DNA of 64,000 bases from an uncultured Acetatifactor sp. (GCA_947625255.1 CANQNT010000002.1:62001-126000), one strand, 5' to 3'. Positions 17,114 to 26,626 are shown, counted from the stretch's first letter. Numbers and translations: made by a program. The notes: generated by a model not told the origin, from the letters alone.

Positions 17114-17237
17114 AGTGGTCCGCGGGGTGAACGGGGGAATAAGACTTTTGCTTAGCGGCCCGGACTGGACGGATTGCGATTCACCTGACATGGAGAACGC
17201 GGGAATCAAAACGGCTGCCGTCTCAAAGGCCGCAACC

Positions 17238-19622
17238 CTATGGCTGTCGGCCTGCGACCGCATGAAATAACATACAACATAGTATGCCTGCCGATAAGGG
17301 AGCGAGAATGGAGAGCAAGGTCCATTTCACGCTCCTTGTTTCTTTGTGAATGGTGAGCAGGGTTGTGGCGCAGGGCCAATGCATCAGGGAAAAAAGGCAG
17401 ACGCTGACTGCCGTGGTCCAGTCCCAGCCGTGAGTGATGAGGATTTCTTTCATGGTCTCAAATCCGGCCAGTTCCTGCAGGCTGCCCGCGCCGGAGTAGG
17501 CCATGAAGACAAGGGGCAGGACGATTTCGTTGGCCGGAAGTCCCAGGAGGAATGCCATGAGGATGGTGCCGTCCAGGCCCAGAGGACGGGCGAGAGGATC
17601 CAGAAAACCCGCGCAGAGGTTCAGCAGGGATTCCTTTCCCAGATGGAGGTTTGCCATCAGCCAGATACAAAGCCCTGCGGGCAGGGCTGCCAGGACGGCG
17701 CGGGAGAGGACGAACAGGGTTCGGTCTATAAGAGAACGCAGGAGTACCTGGCCTACTCTGGGCTTGCGGAAAGGGGGCAGCTCCAGCACAAAGGAGGAGG
17801 GGAGTCCCCGCAGCGCCGTAGCGGACAAAAGTCCGGAAAACAGAAAAGTCATCAGGATTCCCAGGAGGATAAAACAGGTCAGGCAGCAGGCGGCCAGGAG
17901 AGAAGAACCAAGTTCCAGGGCACCGCCTGCCCCGCCGATGAAAAATAAGGAAATCATGGCAATCAGGGTGGGGAATCTGCCGTTGCAGGGAACGAAGCTG
18001 TTGGTCAGAATGGCGATCAGACGCTCCCTGGGAGAGTCGATAATGCGACAGCCCATCACGCCGGCCGCGTTGCAGCCGAATCCCATGGCCATGGTCAGGG
18101 CTTGTTTGCCGCAGGAGCGGCATTTTTTAAAGCAATAATCCAGATTATAGGCGATACGCGGAAGATAACCCACATCCTCCAGCAGGGAGAAGAGCGGGAA
18201 AAAAATCGCCATGGGCGGGAGCATGACCGATACGATCCAGGCGACAGTGCGAAAGATGCCGCTGACGAGCAGCTCCCGGAGCCATGGAGCCAGACCGAGG
18301 GCCTCGGCGCCTCTTGCAAGCCGGCTTTCCACCCAGGCAAAAAGACTTGTCAGAAGCTGGGAAGGATAGTTCGCGCCCACGATGGTGAGCCAGAAAATTA
18401 CCAGCAAGAGCAGGGCCATGAGCGGATAGCCCAGGAGGCGGCTTGTCAGGAGACGGTCTATGCGCTGTTCCGGGGGGATGGCCCTGGAGCTGAGTGAAGC
18501 GTTTCCGCAGGGAGATGCTGAATGGCCGTAAGGGACGGTATTTTTGCGGAGGGATGATGACTGGCCGCAAGAGCAGGTATTCCTGAGAGGACAAGTCTCA
18601 TGACCGCAAATGGCAGTGTCTTTGAGAGAATTGTTGGATCGATTGCGGGAGACCGCGTCCTGGCAAATTTGGGCCGCCCTGTCCGCAAGAGAGAAAACAA
18701 TACTGTCGGCCAGAGTTTCCGATGTGAAGCCGGCTGCTTGAAGCAGGCTGTCTGACATATGCTTTATCTCTTTAAGTGTCTGGGAGGAGAGACTCTTGTT
18801 CTCCGCCAGATAATGCCCGGTTTCTTCCAGCAAAGAAGTGTCTCCCAGAAGCAGCTGCAGGCAAAACCATCGTGCCGGCAGCCGGTGATTGACGATCGGC
18901 CGTACCAATGGAAGAAGGCTTGCCATCATTTTTTCGATTGCCGGCGCATAGGTAATGACGGCGGTATCCGATCCGGTCGGCGTGGAAGAAACGGATTGTG
19001 AATTTTCAGGCTTTGACGCGGAGCTCTCATTTTCTCCGAGAAGTTCCTCCAGTCCTTGCAGGACCAATTCACGACAGTCCCTTTTTCTGGCCGTGATACC
19101 GATCACGGGGATTTCCAGCTTTTCCCGCAGTGCGTTCAATTCCACATAAATATGCTTTCTTTCCGCCTCGTCCATCAGATTCACGCACAGCATTACTTTT
19201 GGTACGATTTCCATGATCTGCAATAACAGGCTTAAGCCCCGTTCCAGACAAGTGGCATCACACACCACCATGCAGGCGTCGATCTTCCCGAAGCAGAGAA
19301 AGTTCCGTGCCACCGCTTCCTCCGCGGAATGAGCCAGCAAAGAATAAGTGCCGGGAATGTCCACGAAAACATAAGAGGATGCGTTTCCCCGGTAATATCC
19401 CCAGGCGTTGGAAATTGTCTTGCCCGTCCAGTTTCCCGTGTGCTGGTGCAGTCCGGTCAATTCGTTGAATAAAGTGCTTTTTCCCACGTTCGGGTTGCCG
19501 GCAATCGCGATCCGCTTCTCCACGGTCTGTATTTTTTGCGGTTTTTTCCTTTTCCGATTCCCTTTTGTTGGCAGGTTTGCTTTCCACACGCCAAATCCAG
19601 TGGAATTTCCGCTCAGTCCCAT
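17238..19622 (-). CDS. feoB: Ferrous iron transport protein B, with repeat-bearing linker
   Basis: A 794-residue membrane GTPase for Fe2+ uptake. The N-terminal G domain shows GNPNVGKST (G1, about 42-50), DIPGTYS (G3) and NLMD (G4). The membrane part contains LEDVGYLPRIAY, GFGCNAAGVMGCR and FVPCNGRFPTL. The last two differ from the classic GCNVPA and SCSARLP versions, so this is a divergent clostridial FeoB and metal preference should be held open. Residues about 335-373 in the linker hold three 13-residue cysteine/serine-rich repeats. AAGGAGG fixes the start; feoA ends 13 bases upstream. Confidence 0.92.
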   Translation of the reverse strand: MGLSGNSTGFGVWKANLPTKGNRKRKKPQKIQTVEKRIAIAGNPNVGKSTLFNELTGLHQHTGNWTGKTISNAWGYYRGNASSYVFVDIPGTYSLLAHSAEEAVARNFLCFGKIDACMVVCDATCLERGLSLLLQIMEIVPKVMLCVNLMDEAERKHIYVELNALREKLEIPVIGITARKRDCRELVLQGLEELLGENESSASKPENSQSVSSTPTGSDTAVITYAPAIEKMMASLLPLVRPIVNHRLPARWFCLQLLLGDTSLLEETGHYLAENKSLSSQTLKEIKHMSDSLLQAAGFTSETLADSIVFSLADRAAQICQDAVSRNRSNNSLKDTAICGHETCPLRNTCSCGQSSSLRKNTVPYGHSASPCGNASLSSRAIPPEQRIDRLLTSRLLGYPLMALLLLVIFWLTIVGANYPSQLLTSLFAWVESRLARGAEALGLAPWLRELLVSGIFRTVAWIVSVMLPPMAIFFPLFSLLEDVGYLPRIAYNLDYCFKKCRSCGKQALTMAMGFGCNAAGVMGCRIIDSPRERLIAILTNSFVPCNGRFPTLIAMISLFFIGGAGGALELGSSLLAACCLTCFILLGILMTFLFSGLLSATALRGLPSSFVLELPPFRKPRVGQVLLRSLIDRTLFVLSRAVLAALPAGLCIWLMANLHLGKESLLNLCAGFLDPLARPLGLDGTILMAFLLGLPANEIVLPLVFMAYSGAGSLQELAGFETMKEILITHGWDWTTAVSVCLFSLMHWPCATTLLTIHKETRSVKWTLLSILAPLSAGILCCMLFHAVAGRQP
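18502..18618 (-). repeat. Three tandem 39-bp repeats inside feoB
   Basis: Units at 18502-18540, 18541-18579 and 18580-18618 share spaced identities; the first two are closest. On the coding strand they give three in-frame 13-residue units: an ICGHETCPLRNT-like unit, an SCGQSSSLRKNT unit and a PYGHSASPCGNA unit. A 39-bp period keeps the reading frame, so copy number could vary without breaking FeoB. Confidence 0.8.
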
Positions 19623-19635
19623 TCGTTTTTCCTCC

Positions 19636-19890
19636 TTATTCCAGAAGAATCTTTTTGCCGTCCTCGGAGCGCAGCGCGATTACCGCTCCGCGGACCAGAA
19701 AAGCTTTTGGGTCCCCGTGGGGGCTCTTTCCCACACATTGCACCCGGGCTCCCGTCACAAATCCCACATCCAACAGACGCCGCCGCAGACTGCCCAGGCA
19801 CTCCAGGCGTTCCACGATGCCCGTTTCCCCTGACTGCAAATCCCAGAGAGAATGTTTTGGATGTAACCTTTCTGTATCATTTGATGACAT
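19636..19890 (-). CDS. feoA: Ferrous iron transport protein A (SH3-like)
   Basis: An 84-residue SH3-fold partner of FeoB, with the family pattern GETGIVERLECLGSLRRRLLDVGFVTGARVQCV and a closing strand VIALRSEDGKKILLE. The ATG at 19890 is preceded by GAGGACAGGAA; an upstream in-frame GTG at 19932 would add 14 residues but has no clear binding site. It sits 13 bases ahead of feoB in one operon. Confidence 0.88.
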   Translation of the reverse strand: MSSNDTERLHPKHSLWDLQSGETGIVERLECLGSLRRRLLDVGFVTGARVQCVGKSPHGDPKAFLVRGAVIALRSEDGKKILLE

Positions 19891-20051
19891 TTTCCTGTCC
19901 TCGTTTCCGTTTTTCCATTGTATCCGCTTCACCCTTAATGCGGCATACTATTACCATATGTCAATCATGCAAAATGGTGACTGTTCAGATTCTGCCAGGG
20001 GACGACTTAAGCCGGCAGGGATTCCCTTTCGTGCGTGCTCCCGCCCGGAGA

Positions 20052-20089
20052 AAAACAACGCGGACACTCGGTTCCTGTCCGCGTTGTTG
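20052..20089 (-). terminator. Minus-strand hairpin with U-run upstream of feoA
   Basis: aacaacgcggac and gtccgcgttgtt form a perfect 12-bp stem with an 11-base loop. Read on the minus strand the stem runs into ttttt. As no minus-strand gene lies to its right, it may be an attenuator in the feoAB leader or a barrier to antisense transcription from the importer promoter. Confidence 0.6.
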
Positions 20090-20130
20090 CCACTCTGTTG
20101 CCGCGCTTGTGAAAAATATCTATCTCCCTC

Positions 20131-20159
20131 TTGCTTTTTCCTCCTGGATACGTTACAAT
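20131..20159 (+). promoter_or_regulatory. Promoter of the importer-malQ operon
   Basis: TTGCTT at 20131-20136 and TACAAT at 20154-20159 with a 17-base spacer, 100 bases ahead of the binding-protein gene. Confidence 0.6.
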
Positions 20160-20258
20160 AAGGCAGTGCGGAAAGGTACGGACTCCGGGACCCTTGGGCC
20201 TGGAAGGCCGATATCCCCGCGCGAAAACATATCATAGTCATGAGAAAGGACGAACACA

Positions 20259-21770
20259 ATGAAAAGAAGTATCAGTATGCTTCTGGTGGTTGTGGTGTCA
20301 CTGGCACTTGCACTGACGGGCTGTTCAGGTGAGAAGCAGGGTGAGAGTACCGAATCTCAGATTACCATTGGAATACCTCAGGATATAGAGGATAGTCTTG
20401 ACCCCCACAAGGCTGTGGCGGCAGGAACGGAAGAGGTATATTTCAACATCTATGAAGGTCTGGTCAAACCGGACAGCGATGGTAATTTAATTCCTGCGTT
20501 AGCAAGTGACTACACAGTATCCCCAGACCAAACAACTTACACATTCACAATCAGAGATGGCGTAAAGTTCCACAGCGGCAAGGAATTGACCGTGGACGAC
20601 GTGGTTTATTCCCTGAAGCGCTGCTCTAATCCGGACGACCCGGTTTTGCTTCAGGCCGGAATGACCGGGATCGAGAGCATTGCTGCCGCTGACGATTCCA
20701 CCGTGGTGGTTACGCTGAAAGAGCCCAATGCGGATTTCCTCTGTGAGATGACCGCGGCCATTATCCCGCAGTCCAACGAGGATCCGGATCATGTTTCCGA
20801 TGGGACGGGACCTTATAAGTTCGTTTCCCATTCTCCCCAGGAGAGCTTTGTCCTGGAAAAATATGACGAATATTGGGGAGAGCCGGCGCATATTGAAAAA
20901 GTGACGCTTAAGGTATGTGCCAATGCGGATTCTCTGGTGATGGAATTAAACGGCGGTTCCATCGATATGATGGCAAGAGTTACCTCTACCCAGGCGGACC
21001 AGCTGAGCGACGACTTCAATGTCTTGGAGGGAACCATGAACCTGGTGCAGGCCCTTTATCTGAACAACGCCGCCAAGCCCTTTGATGACGTGCGGGTGCG
21101 TCAGGCGCTCTGCTACGCCGTGGACAGACAGAATATTCTGGATCTTACATCTGACGGACATGGCACCATTATCGGCAGTTCCATGTACCCGGCCTTTGGA
21201 AAATATTACATGGAAGAACTGTCCGATTACTACCCCCATGACGTGGAGAAAGCCAAGGCGCTTCTGGCGGAAGCCGGATATGAAGATGGCTTCACGTTTA
21301 CCATCAAGGTGCCATCCAATTACACCCAGCATGTGGAGGTGGCCCAGGTCATCGCAGACCAGCTCAAGGCGGTGGGCGTGGATGCCCGGATCCAGCTGAT
21401 CGAATGGGAGACCTGGCTTTCTGATGTGTATTCCGGCAGGAACTTTGAGGGCACCGTGGTGGGGCTGGATGCTTCCACCCTTGCGGCCAGTTCCATGCTT
21501 TTGCGTTTTAATTCCGATAACAGCAAGAATTTTGTGAACTACAACAATCCTGACTATGACGCTGCATATTCCCGGGCGGTGTCAACCACTGACGATGCCC
21601 GGCGCACGGAGGCTTACCAGGAGTGTGAAAGAATTCTGACAGAGACGGCCGCCAATGTCTATGTGCAGGATCTGGCGGAGTTTGTGGCGCTGAACAAAAA
21701 ATATGCGGGATATGAGTTTTATCCGCTCTATATTCAGAACTTCGCGTCCTTGTACATCGTGGAAGAATAG
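20259..21770 (+). CDS. ABC transporter substrate-binding lipoprotein, family 5 (Opp/Dpp type)
   Basis: A 503-residue extracytoplasmic receptor tethered by a lipid. The signal is MKRSI, a hydrophobic core and the lipobox LTGC (cysteine at about 22). The family 5 profile is clear: ITIGIPQDIEDSLDPHKA, the IYEGLVKPDSDGNLIPALASDYTVS segment, YTFTIRDGVKFHSGKELTVDDVVYSLKR, and DVRVRQALCYAVDRQNI. Family members bind oligopeptides, nickel or oligosaccharides. AGAAAGGA precedes the ATG. The coupling to malQ downstream leaves a sugar ligand open. Confidence 0.92.
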   Translation: MKRSISMLLVVVVSLALALTGCSGEKQGESTESQITIGIPQDIEDSLDPHKAVAAGTEEVYFNIYEGLVKPDSDGNLIPALASDYTVSPDQTTYTFTIRDGVKFHSGKELTVDDVVYSLKRCSNPDDPVLLQAGMTGIESIAAADDSTVVVTLKEPNADFLCEMTAAIIPQSNEDPDHVSDGTGPYKFVSHSPQESFVLEKYDEYWGEPAHIEKVTLKVCANADSLVMELNGGSIDMMARVTSTQADQLSDDFNVLEGTMNLVQALYLNNAAKPFDDVRVRQALCYAVDRQNILDLTSDGHGTIIGSSMYPAFGKYYMEELSDYYPHDVEKAKALLAEAGYEDGFTFTIKVPSNYTQHVEVAQVIADQLKAVGVDARIQLIEWETWLSDVYSGRNFEGTVVGLDASTLAASSMLLRFNSDNSKNFVNYNNPDYDAAYSRAVSTTDDARRTEAYQECERILTETAANVYVQDLAEFVALNKKYAGYEFYPLYIQNFASLYIVEE

Positions 21771-21804
21771 GCGGTTTTGGACGTTAAGAGAAAGGAGACC
21801 ACAG

Positions 21805-22758
21805 GTGAAGTATGTAGGTAGAAAAATTCTGACCATGCTGTTCACGCTTCTGCTGGTCTCTTTTCTCGTATTTCTATGCTTCACGGTCATTCCCGGGGAT
21901 CCGGCCATCGCCCGTCTGGGCACGGATGCCACGCCGGAAGCCATTGAAATGCTGAGAGAAGAGATGGGATTGAACCGTCCCTTTTTGGTGCGGTATGCGG
22001 ACTGGTTATTGTCCTTTGCCAGAGGGAATTTTGGAGATTCTTATAGTTATTCGATGTCCGTGGCGGATCTTTTGCTGGACAAGGTGCCCATTACGCTTGC
22101 CATGAGCCTGATGAGTATTGCTATGATCGTGGTGATTTCCATTCCGCTCGGTTTATACACGGCAAGGCATGAGGGCAGTGTGATTGACAAGCTCATCTAT
22201 GCCCTCAATCAAGTGATCATGGCCGTTCCTCCCTTTTTTTCCGGAATTCTGATCACCTTGCTTTTCGGTATTTTTCTGAAGCTGTTTACGCCGGGGGGAT
22301 ATGTTTCTTATACCACTGATGTGACAGGCTTTCTGGGATATCTGTTCTTCCCGTCGATTGCCATTGCCCTGCCTAAGATTGCCATGACGGTGAAGCTGCT
22401 GCGCAGCGAACTGATCGAGGAAAAAAAGCAGGATTATGCCCGTACCGCCTATAGCCGCGGTAATCATACGGGAGGGGTGCTCTACAAGCATGTGCTGAAA
22501 AACGCCATGCTTCCGATCATTACCTTTTTGGGGATGGCTTTCACCGACATGATCGCGGGGAGCATCGTTGTGGAGCAGGTATTCAGTATACCGGGAATTG
22601 GGCGGATTCTCCTGACTTCGATTTCCCGAAGGGATTATCCCGTGGTGATGGCCGTGGTGGTGTGCCTGGCGGCAGTGGTAATCGTGGTTAACGGAGTGAT
22701 CGATATTATTTATCAGTGGATCGACCCTCGCATCAGATTGGAGGGTGAGAAATCATGA
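21805..22758 (+). CDS. Opp/Dpp-type ABC importer permease 1 (DppB-like)
   Basis: A 317-residue permease with an N-terminal helix, the periplasmic GDPAIARLG and MGLNRPFLVRYADWL segments typical of DppB/OppB, six helices, and a cytoplasmic coupling loop ARTAYSRGNHTGGVLYKHVLKNAMLP. The start is GTG at 21805 after AAAGGAGACC. It overlaps the next permease by ATGA. Confidence 0.93.
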   Translation: MKYVGRKILTMLFTLLLVSFLVFLCFTVIPGDPAIARLGTDATPEAIEMLREEMGLNRPFLVRYADWLLSFARGNFGDSYSYSMSVADLLLDKVPITLAMSLMSIAMIVVISIPLGLYTARHEGSVIDKLIYALNQVIMAVPPFFSGILITLLFGIFLKLFTPGGYVSYTTDVTGFLGYLFFPSIAIALPKIAMTVKLLRSELIEEKKQDYARTAYSRGNHTGGVLYKHVLKNAMLPIITFLGMAFTDMIAGSIVVEQVFSIPGIGRILLTSISRRDYPVVMAVVVCLAAVVIVVNGVIDIIYQWIDPRIRLEGEKS

Positions 22759-23561
22759 AGAAAAAGCTGAAATTCAATGCCTGTGTCGGTGGCATTCTGA
22801 CCGGCGGGATGCTTTTGTTCATTTTGACCGGAATTTTTTTCCTGCCTTATGATCCGGATGCGATGAACGCGGAGCTTCGGTTTGCGGGAATGAGCCTGGC
22901 ACATCCCCTGGGTTGTGACAATTATGGACGGGATATTTTGACCCGGATGCTGGTAGGATCCAGGACCACGCTGCTGGTGGCGTTGGGAACCATTGTCGTC
23001 GGAGGGGGCGTTGGCACGCTGGTAGGTGCGTTGACCGGTTATTTCGGCGGTTGGCTGGATGAGGTCATGATGCGTGTCATTGACGCATTGTTCGCTTTCC
23101 CCAGTATTTTGCTGGCGCTGGTGGTGGTCAGTCTTCTGGGGGCGGGTAAATACAATGTGATTCTGGCCCTGGGCATTGCGTTCATCCCCAGTTTCGCCAG
23201 GGTGGTGCGGAGCCAGTATTTGAAATTGAAAGAAATGGATTATGTGAAAAATGCCCGGATTATCGGATGCGGACATTTTCGCATTATCTTTGTGCATATT
23301 TTGCCCAATACGTTAAGCGTGCTGGTACCTACCTTGATGATCGGATTTAACAACGCGGTGCTGGCGGAGGCGGGCATGAGCTATCTGGGAATTGGGGTGC
23401 AGCCTCCGGACGCCAGCCTGGGACGGATGCTGTCGGAAGCCCAGACCTACTTGTTTGCCCATCCGCTTCAGGCTATTTCCCCGGGATTTGCCATTGTGCT
23501 TCTGGTGTTGGGTTTTAGCCTTCTGGCGGATGCGATGGAGGAAAAAGGATGCAGATGTTAG
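22755..23561 (+). CDS. Opp/Dpp-type ABC importer permease 2 (DppC-like)
   Basis: A 268-residue permease of the DppC class: a first helix, the HPLGCDNYGRDILTRMLVGSRTTL signature after it, four or five further helices, and the coupling loop YVKNARIIGCGHFRIIFVHILPN. Its start overlaps the stop of permease 1 (ATGA) and its end overlaps the ATPase gene by 13 bases, indicating tight translational coupling. Confidence 0.93.
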   Translation: MKKKLKFNACVGGILTGGMLLFILTGIFFLPYDPDAMNAELRFAGMSLAHPLGCDNYGRDILTRMLVGSRTTLLVALGTIVVGGGVGTLVGALTGYFGGWLDEVMMRVIDALFAFPSILLALVVVSLLGAGKYNVILALGIAFIPSFARVVRSQYLKLKEMDYVKNARIIGCGHFRIIFVHILPNTLSVLVPTLMIGFNNAVLAEAGMSYLGIGVQPPDASLGRMLSEAQTYLFAHPLQAISPGFAIVLLVLGFSLLADAMEEKGCRC

Positions 23562-25108
23562 AGGTTCAGGATCTGAATATTGAGTTTCACGATCACTCCA
23601 TGCCGGAGACTGTGGTGTACGATTTTTCTTTGTCCATGGCGGAGGGGGATATCGTGGGTATTGTGGGGGAATCCGGTTCCGGCAAGACCATGAGTGCCCT
23701 GGCCCTTTGCGGCCTTTTGTCCCGTCATGATATGACCAGGCGGGGGAGGATTCTCTTTCAGGGAAAGGAACTTCTGACCTGCAGCAGGCAGGACATGAGG
23801 CAATTGCAGGGTCGGGAGATCAGTATTATTTTTCAGGAGCCTATGACGAGCCTTAACCCCGTGAAAACCATTGGTTGGCAGGTGGAGGAGGCTTTACGGC
23901 TCCACACGCGGATGACCCGAAAAGAGCGCTATGAAAAGGCTATCTGGGCCCTGCGGGAAGCAGAGCTTCCGGAGCCGGAAAGGGTTTACGGGCAATATCC
24001 CCATGAATTGTCGGGCGGGATGCGGCAAAGGGTGATGATCGCCGCGGCCATTGTATGTCAGCCCAGAATCCTGATCGCCGACGAACCCACCACTGCCCTG
24101 GACGTGACCATCCAGGATCAGATCATTCGGCTTTTGCAGAAGCTGAACAAGGAGTTCGGAACAGCCATTCTTTTCATTTCCCATGACTTGAGTCTGGTGC
24201 GGCGTCTGTGCCATAGAGTCGTGGTCATGCAGAACGGACAGATTGTGGAGCAGGGAGATACGGAAAAGATATTCCGCAATCCGACTCAGGATTATACAAA
24301 GAGGCTGATCGCGGCCATTCCTTCTTGTGACAAGGAGAAAACGGAGTGGAACCAGATCGGTACCGTTGTTTTGAAAGTGGAGGATCTCCATGCATCCTAT
24401 GAAGATGCGGGAAACGGAATTTTCAGGCATGGAAAGGAAAAAGAGGTGCTTAAGGGAATTTCTTTCCGGCTTAGACAAGGCGAGATCCTGGGGCTGGTGG
24501 GAGAGAGCGGCTGCGGCAAAAGCACATTGGCCAAGTCCATTGTTGGATTGAAAAGGGACTATCAGGGTCGTATTGTGGGCGCGGAGGGCCGGATCCGCAT
24601 GGTATTTCAGGATCCCTATAGCTCGCTCAACCCCTCCAGGACCATTGATTGGATTTTGGAGGAGCCCTTGAAGCTTTCCGGAGTTTCCAAGTCGGAGCGC
24701 CGGGAAAAAGTGCGGGAGATGCTGCGCAGGGTGGGCCTGGAAACTGGTATTGCGGACCGCTATCCCCGTCAGCTTTCGGGCGGCCAGCGGCAAAGGGTCT
24801 GTATTGCCTTGGCGCTTATGAGCGAACCTGCGGTGCTGGTGGCCGATGAACCAGTTTCCGCGCTGGATGTGACCATTCAGGCGCAGATTTTGAAGCTTCT
24901 TGCCAGGCTGCGGGAAGAAATGGGATTGGCCATTTTGTTTATTTCCCATGATCTTCGGGTGGTTTATGAAATCTGTGATCGGGTTCTGATCTTGCAGAAT
25001 GGTCAGATCGTGGAGCAGGGCCTGCCCCAGACCTTATATCGTCATGCGGCCCATGCATATACAAAGCAGTTGTTGAAGGCATCGGGAGTGGTGGAGGTAA
25101 ATATATGA
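23549..25108 (+). CDS. Fused double ATPase of the Opp/Dpp importer (DppD-DppF type)
   Basis: A 519-residue protein with two complete ATPase domains. Domain 1 has GESGSGKT at 40-47, LSGGMRQRV and ILIADEPTTALD; domain 2, from about 275, has GESGCGKST, LSGGQRQRV and VLVADEPVSALD. Each ends in the region after the H-loop ISHDL where family members carry an oligopeptide-transporter extension, though no cysteine cluster of the usual kind is obvious here. The fusion replaces the separate DppD and DppF subunits. It overlaps permease 2 by 13 bases and malQ by 4. Confidence 0.93.
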   Translation: MQMLEVQDLNIEFHDHSMPETVVYDFSLSMAEGDIVGIVGESGSGKTMSALALCGLLSRHDMTRRGRILFQGKELLTCSRQDMRQLQGREISIIFQEPMTSLNPVKTIGWQVEEALRLHTRMTRKERYEKAIWALREAELPEPERVYGQYPHELSGGMRQRVMIAAAIVCQPRILIADEPTTALDVTIQDQIIRLLQKLNKEFGTAILFISHDLSLVRRLCHRVVVMQNGQIVEQGDTEKIFRNPTQDYTKRLIAAIPSCDKEKTEWNQIGTVVLKVEDLHASYEDAGNGIFRHGKEKEVLKGISFRLRQGEILGLVGESGCGKSTLAKSIVGLKRDYQGRIVGAEGRIRMVFQDPYSSLNPSRTIDWILEEPLKLSGVSKSERREKVREMLRRVGLETGIADRYPRQLSGGQRQRVCIALALMSEPAVLVADEPVSALDVTIQAQILKLLARLREEMGLAILFISHDLRVVYEICDRVLILQNGQIVEQGLPQTLYRHAAHAYTKQLLKASGVVEVNI

Positions 25109-26592
25109 GAAAAAGCGGCATTCTATTACCAATATCCAGTATTCCGTCCCGTTTTGGCATCGGCACATTTTCTACTCAGGCCTATGCGTTCGTAGACTTT
25201 CTGGTCAGGGCGGGGCAGAAGCTGTGGCAGATTCTGCCTCTGGGGCCTACGGGTTATGGGGATTCCCCCTATCAGTCTTTTTCTACCTTTGCGGGAAATC
25301 CTTATTACATAGATCTGGATACTTTGATCCGGGACGGTCTGCTTAAGGAGGAAGAGTGTCTGGCCGTGGATTATGGCGGAAGTGAGCATTATGTGGATTA
25401 CGAGAAAATCTATCACTGCCGCCTGGCGCTGCTGAAAAAGGCATATTTGCGTGCCGGGAAAAGGGGACTGGAAGCCTCTTGGGAATATAGGCGTTTCCTG
25501 GAGGAAAACGCTTATTGGCTGGAGGATTATTGTCTCTACACCGCGGTAAAAGGCCATTTTGGCGGCGTTTGCTGGGTGGAATGGGACGAAGGCATCCGGC
25601 TTCGCAGGCCGGAGGCGATGAACCATTACCGGCGGCTTTTGGCGGGAGAGGTCGGTTTTTACCGCTTTTTGCAATATGAGTTTTTCACCCAGTGGCAGGC
25701 GCTAAAAGCATATGCCAATGGAAAAGGAATTCAAATCGTGGGGGACATTCCGATTTATGTGGCCTTTGACAGTGCCGATGCCTGGGGCGGGCCGGAATTG
25801 TTCTGGCTGGATGAAAAGCATCTGCCCAAGTCCGTGGCAGGCTGTCCGCCGGACGCTTTTTCCGCGACGGGGCAATTATGGGGGAATCCCTTGTACGACT
25901 GGGACTATCACAGACGAACCGGCTTTCAATGGTGGATGAATCGTATCACCCATTGCTATCGCCTGTATGACGTGCTGCGCATCGATCATTTCCGAGGCTT
26001 CGATGAATATTGGGCGGTTCCCTACGGGGATGCCACGGCCCAGGGCGGACATTGGAGGAAAGGGCCGGGGATTGAGTTTTTCCATACCATGAAAGCAAGG
26101 CTGGGAGACAGGCCGGTCATCGCGGAGGATCTGGGCTTTTTAACGCCCAGTGTCAAGGAATTGCTGCGGCAGTCAGGCTATCCGGGGATGAAGGTGCTGC
26201 AGTTTGCTTTCGATTCAGATGAATACAATGATTATTTGCCCCATAATTATGAACGCAATTGTGTGGTATACACTGGTACCCATGATAATGACACCACTCT
26301 TGGCTGGCTGGAGGAGAAAGTTCCGCACCGTCATGAGGCCGTGTATTCCTACCTGGGGATGGAGACGGACTGCAAGGAGCCGCAGTACCAGTTGATTCGG
26401 GCGGCCTTGTCCAGCGCGGCGGATACGGCCATTATTCCCATGCAGGATTATCTGGGATTGGGGCGGGAGGCCAGAATCAACACGCCTTCCACGCTTGGGG
26501 ACAATTGGAAATGGCGCATGGATCGTGACGCTGCCACTCAGGAACTGGCAGAACGAATTTATCGTCTGACGAAAATGTACAGAAGGTTATAG
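25105..26592 (+). CDS. malQ: 4-alpha-glucanotransferase (amylomaltase, GH77)
   Basis: A 495-residue cytosolic enzyme that disproportionates maltooligosaccharides. GH77 motifs are present: SPYQSFSTFAGNPYYIDLD near the start, LRIDHFRGF with the nucleophile aspartate, VIAEDLGFLTPSV with the acid/base glutamate, and GTHDNDTTLGW. Length is typical. Its ATG overlaps the stop of the fused ATPase (ATGA), so synthesis is coupled to an importer usually assigned to peptides. That raises the chance that this importer handles oligosaccharides, which is inference. Confidence 0.95.
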   Translation: MRKSGILLPISSIPSRFGIGTFSTQAYAFVDFLVRAGQKLWQILPLGPTGYGDSPYQSFSTFAGNPYYIDLDTLIRDGLLKEEECLAVDYGGSEHYVDYEKIYHCRLALLKKAYLRAGKRGLEASWEYRRFLEENAYWLEDYCLYTAVKGHFGGVCWVEWDEGIRLRRPEAMNHYRRLLAGEVGFYRFLQYEFFTQWQALKAYANGKGIQIVGDIPIYVAFDSADAWGGPELFWLDEKHLPKSVAGCPPDAFSATGQLWGNPLYDWDYHRRTGFQWWMNRITHCYRLYDVLRIDHFRGFDEYWAVPYGDATAQGGHWRKGPGIEFFHTMKARLGDRPVIAEDLGFLTPSVKELLRQSGYPGMKVLQFAFDSDEYNDYLPHNYERNCVVYTGTHDNDTTLGWLEEKVPHRHEAVYSYLGMETDCKEPQYQLIRAALSSAADTAIIPMQDYLGLGREARINTPSTLGDNWKWRMDRDAATQELAERIYRLTKMYRRL

Positions 26593-26626
26593 GAAAATAA
26601 AATTAATCAAATAACTTGATTAAATT

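Larger units (their letters stand above)
19891..20258. other. Divergent intergenic region between feoA and the importer operon
   Basis: No gene is seen. It holds a promoter for the importer (20131-20159) and a strong minus-strand hairpin (20052-20089). A TTGACA on the minus strand lies near 19959-19964, but no matching -10 box at normal spacing follows, so the feo promoter is unresolved. I see no Fur box or FeoA-type riboswitch that I can name. Confidence 0.5.

Noticed and set aside
16148..17263. Minus-strand ORF of 371 codons
   Set aside because: It overlaps the whole antiporter gene, is histidine/arginine-rich and low in hydrophobics, as expected of antisense to a membrane protein.
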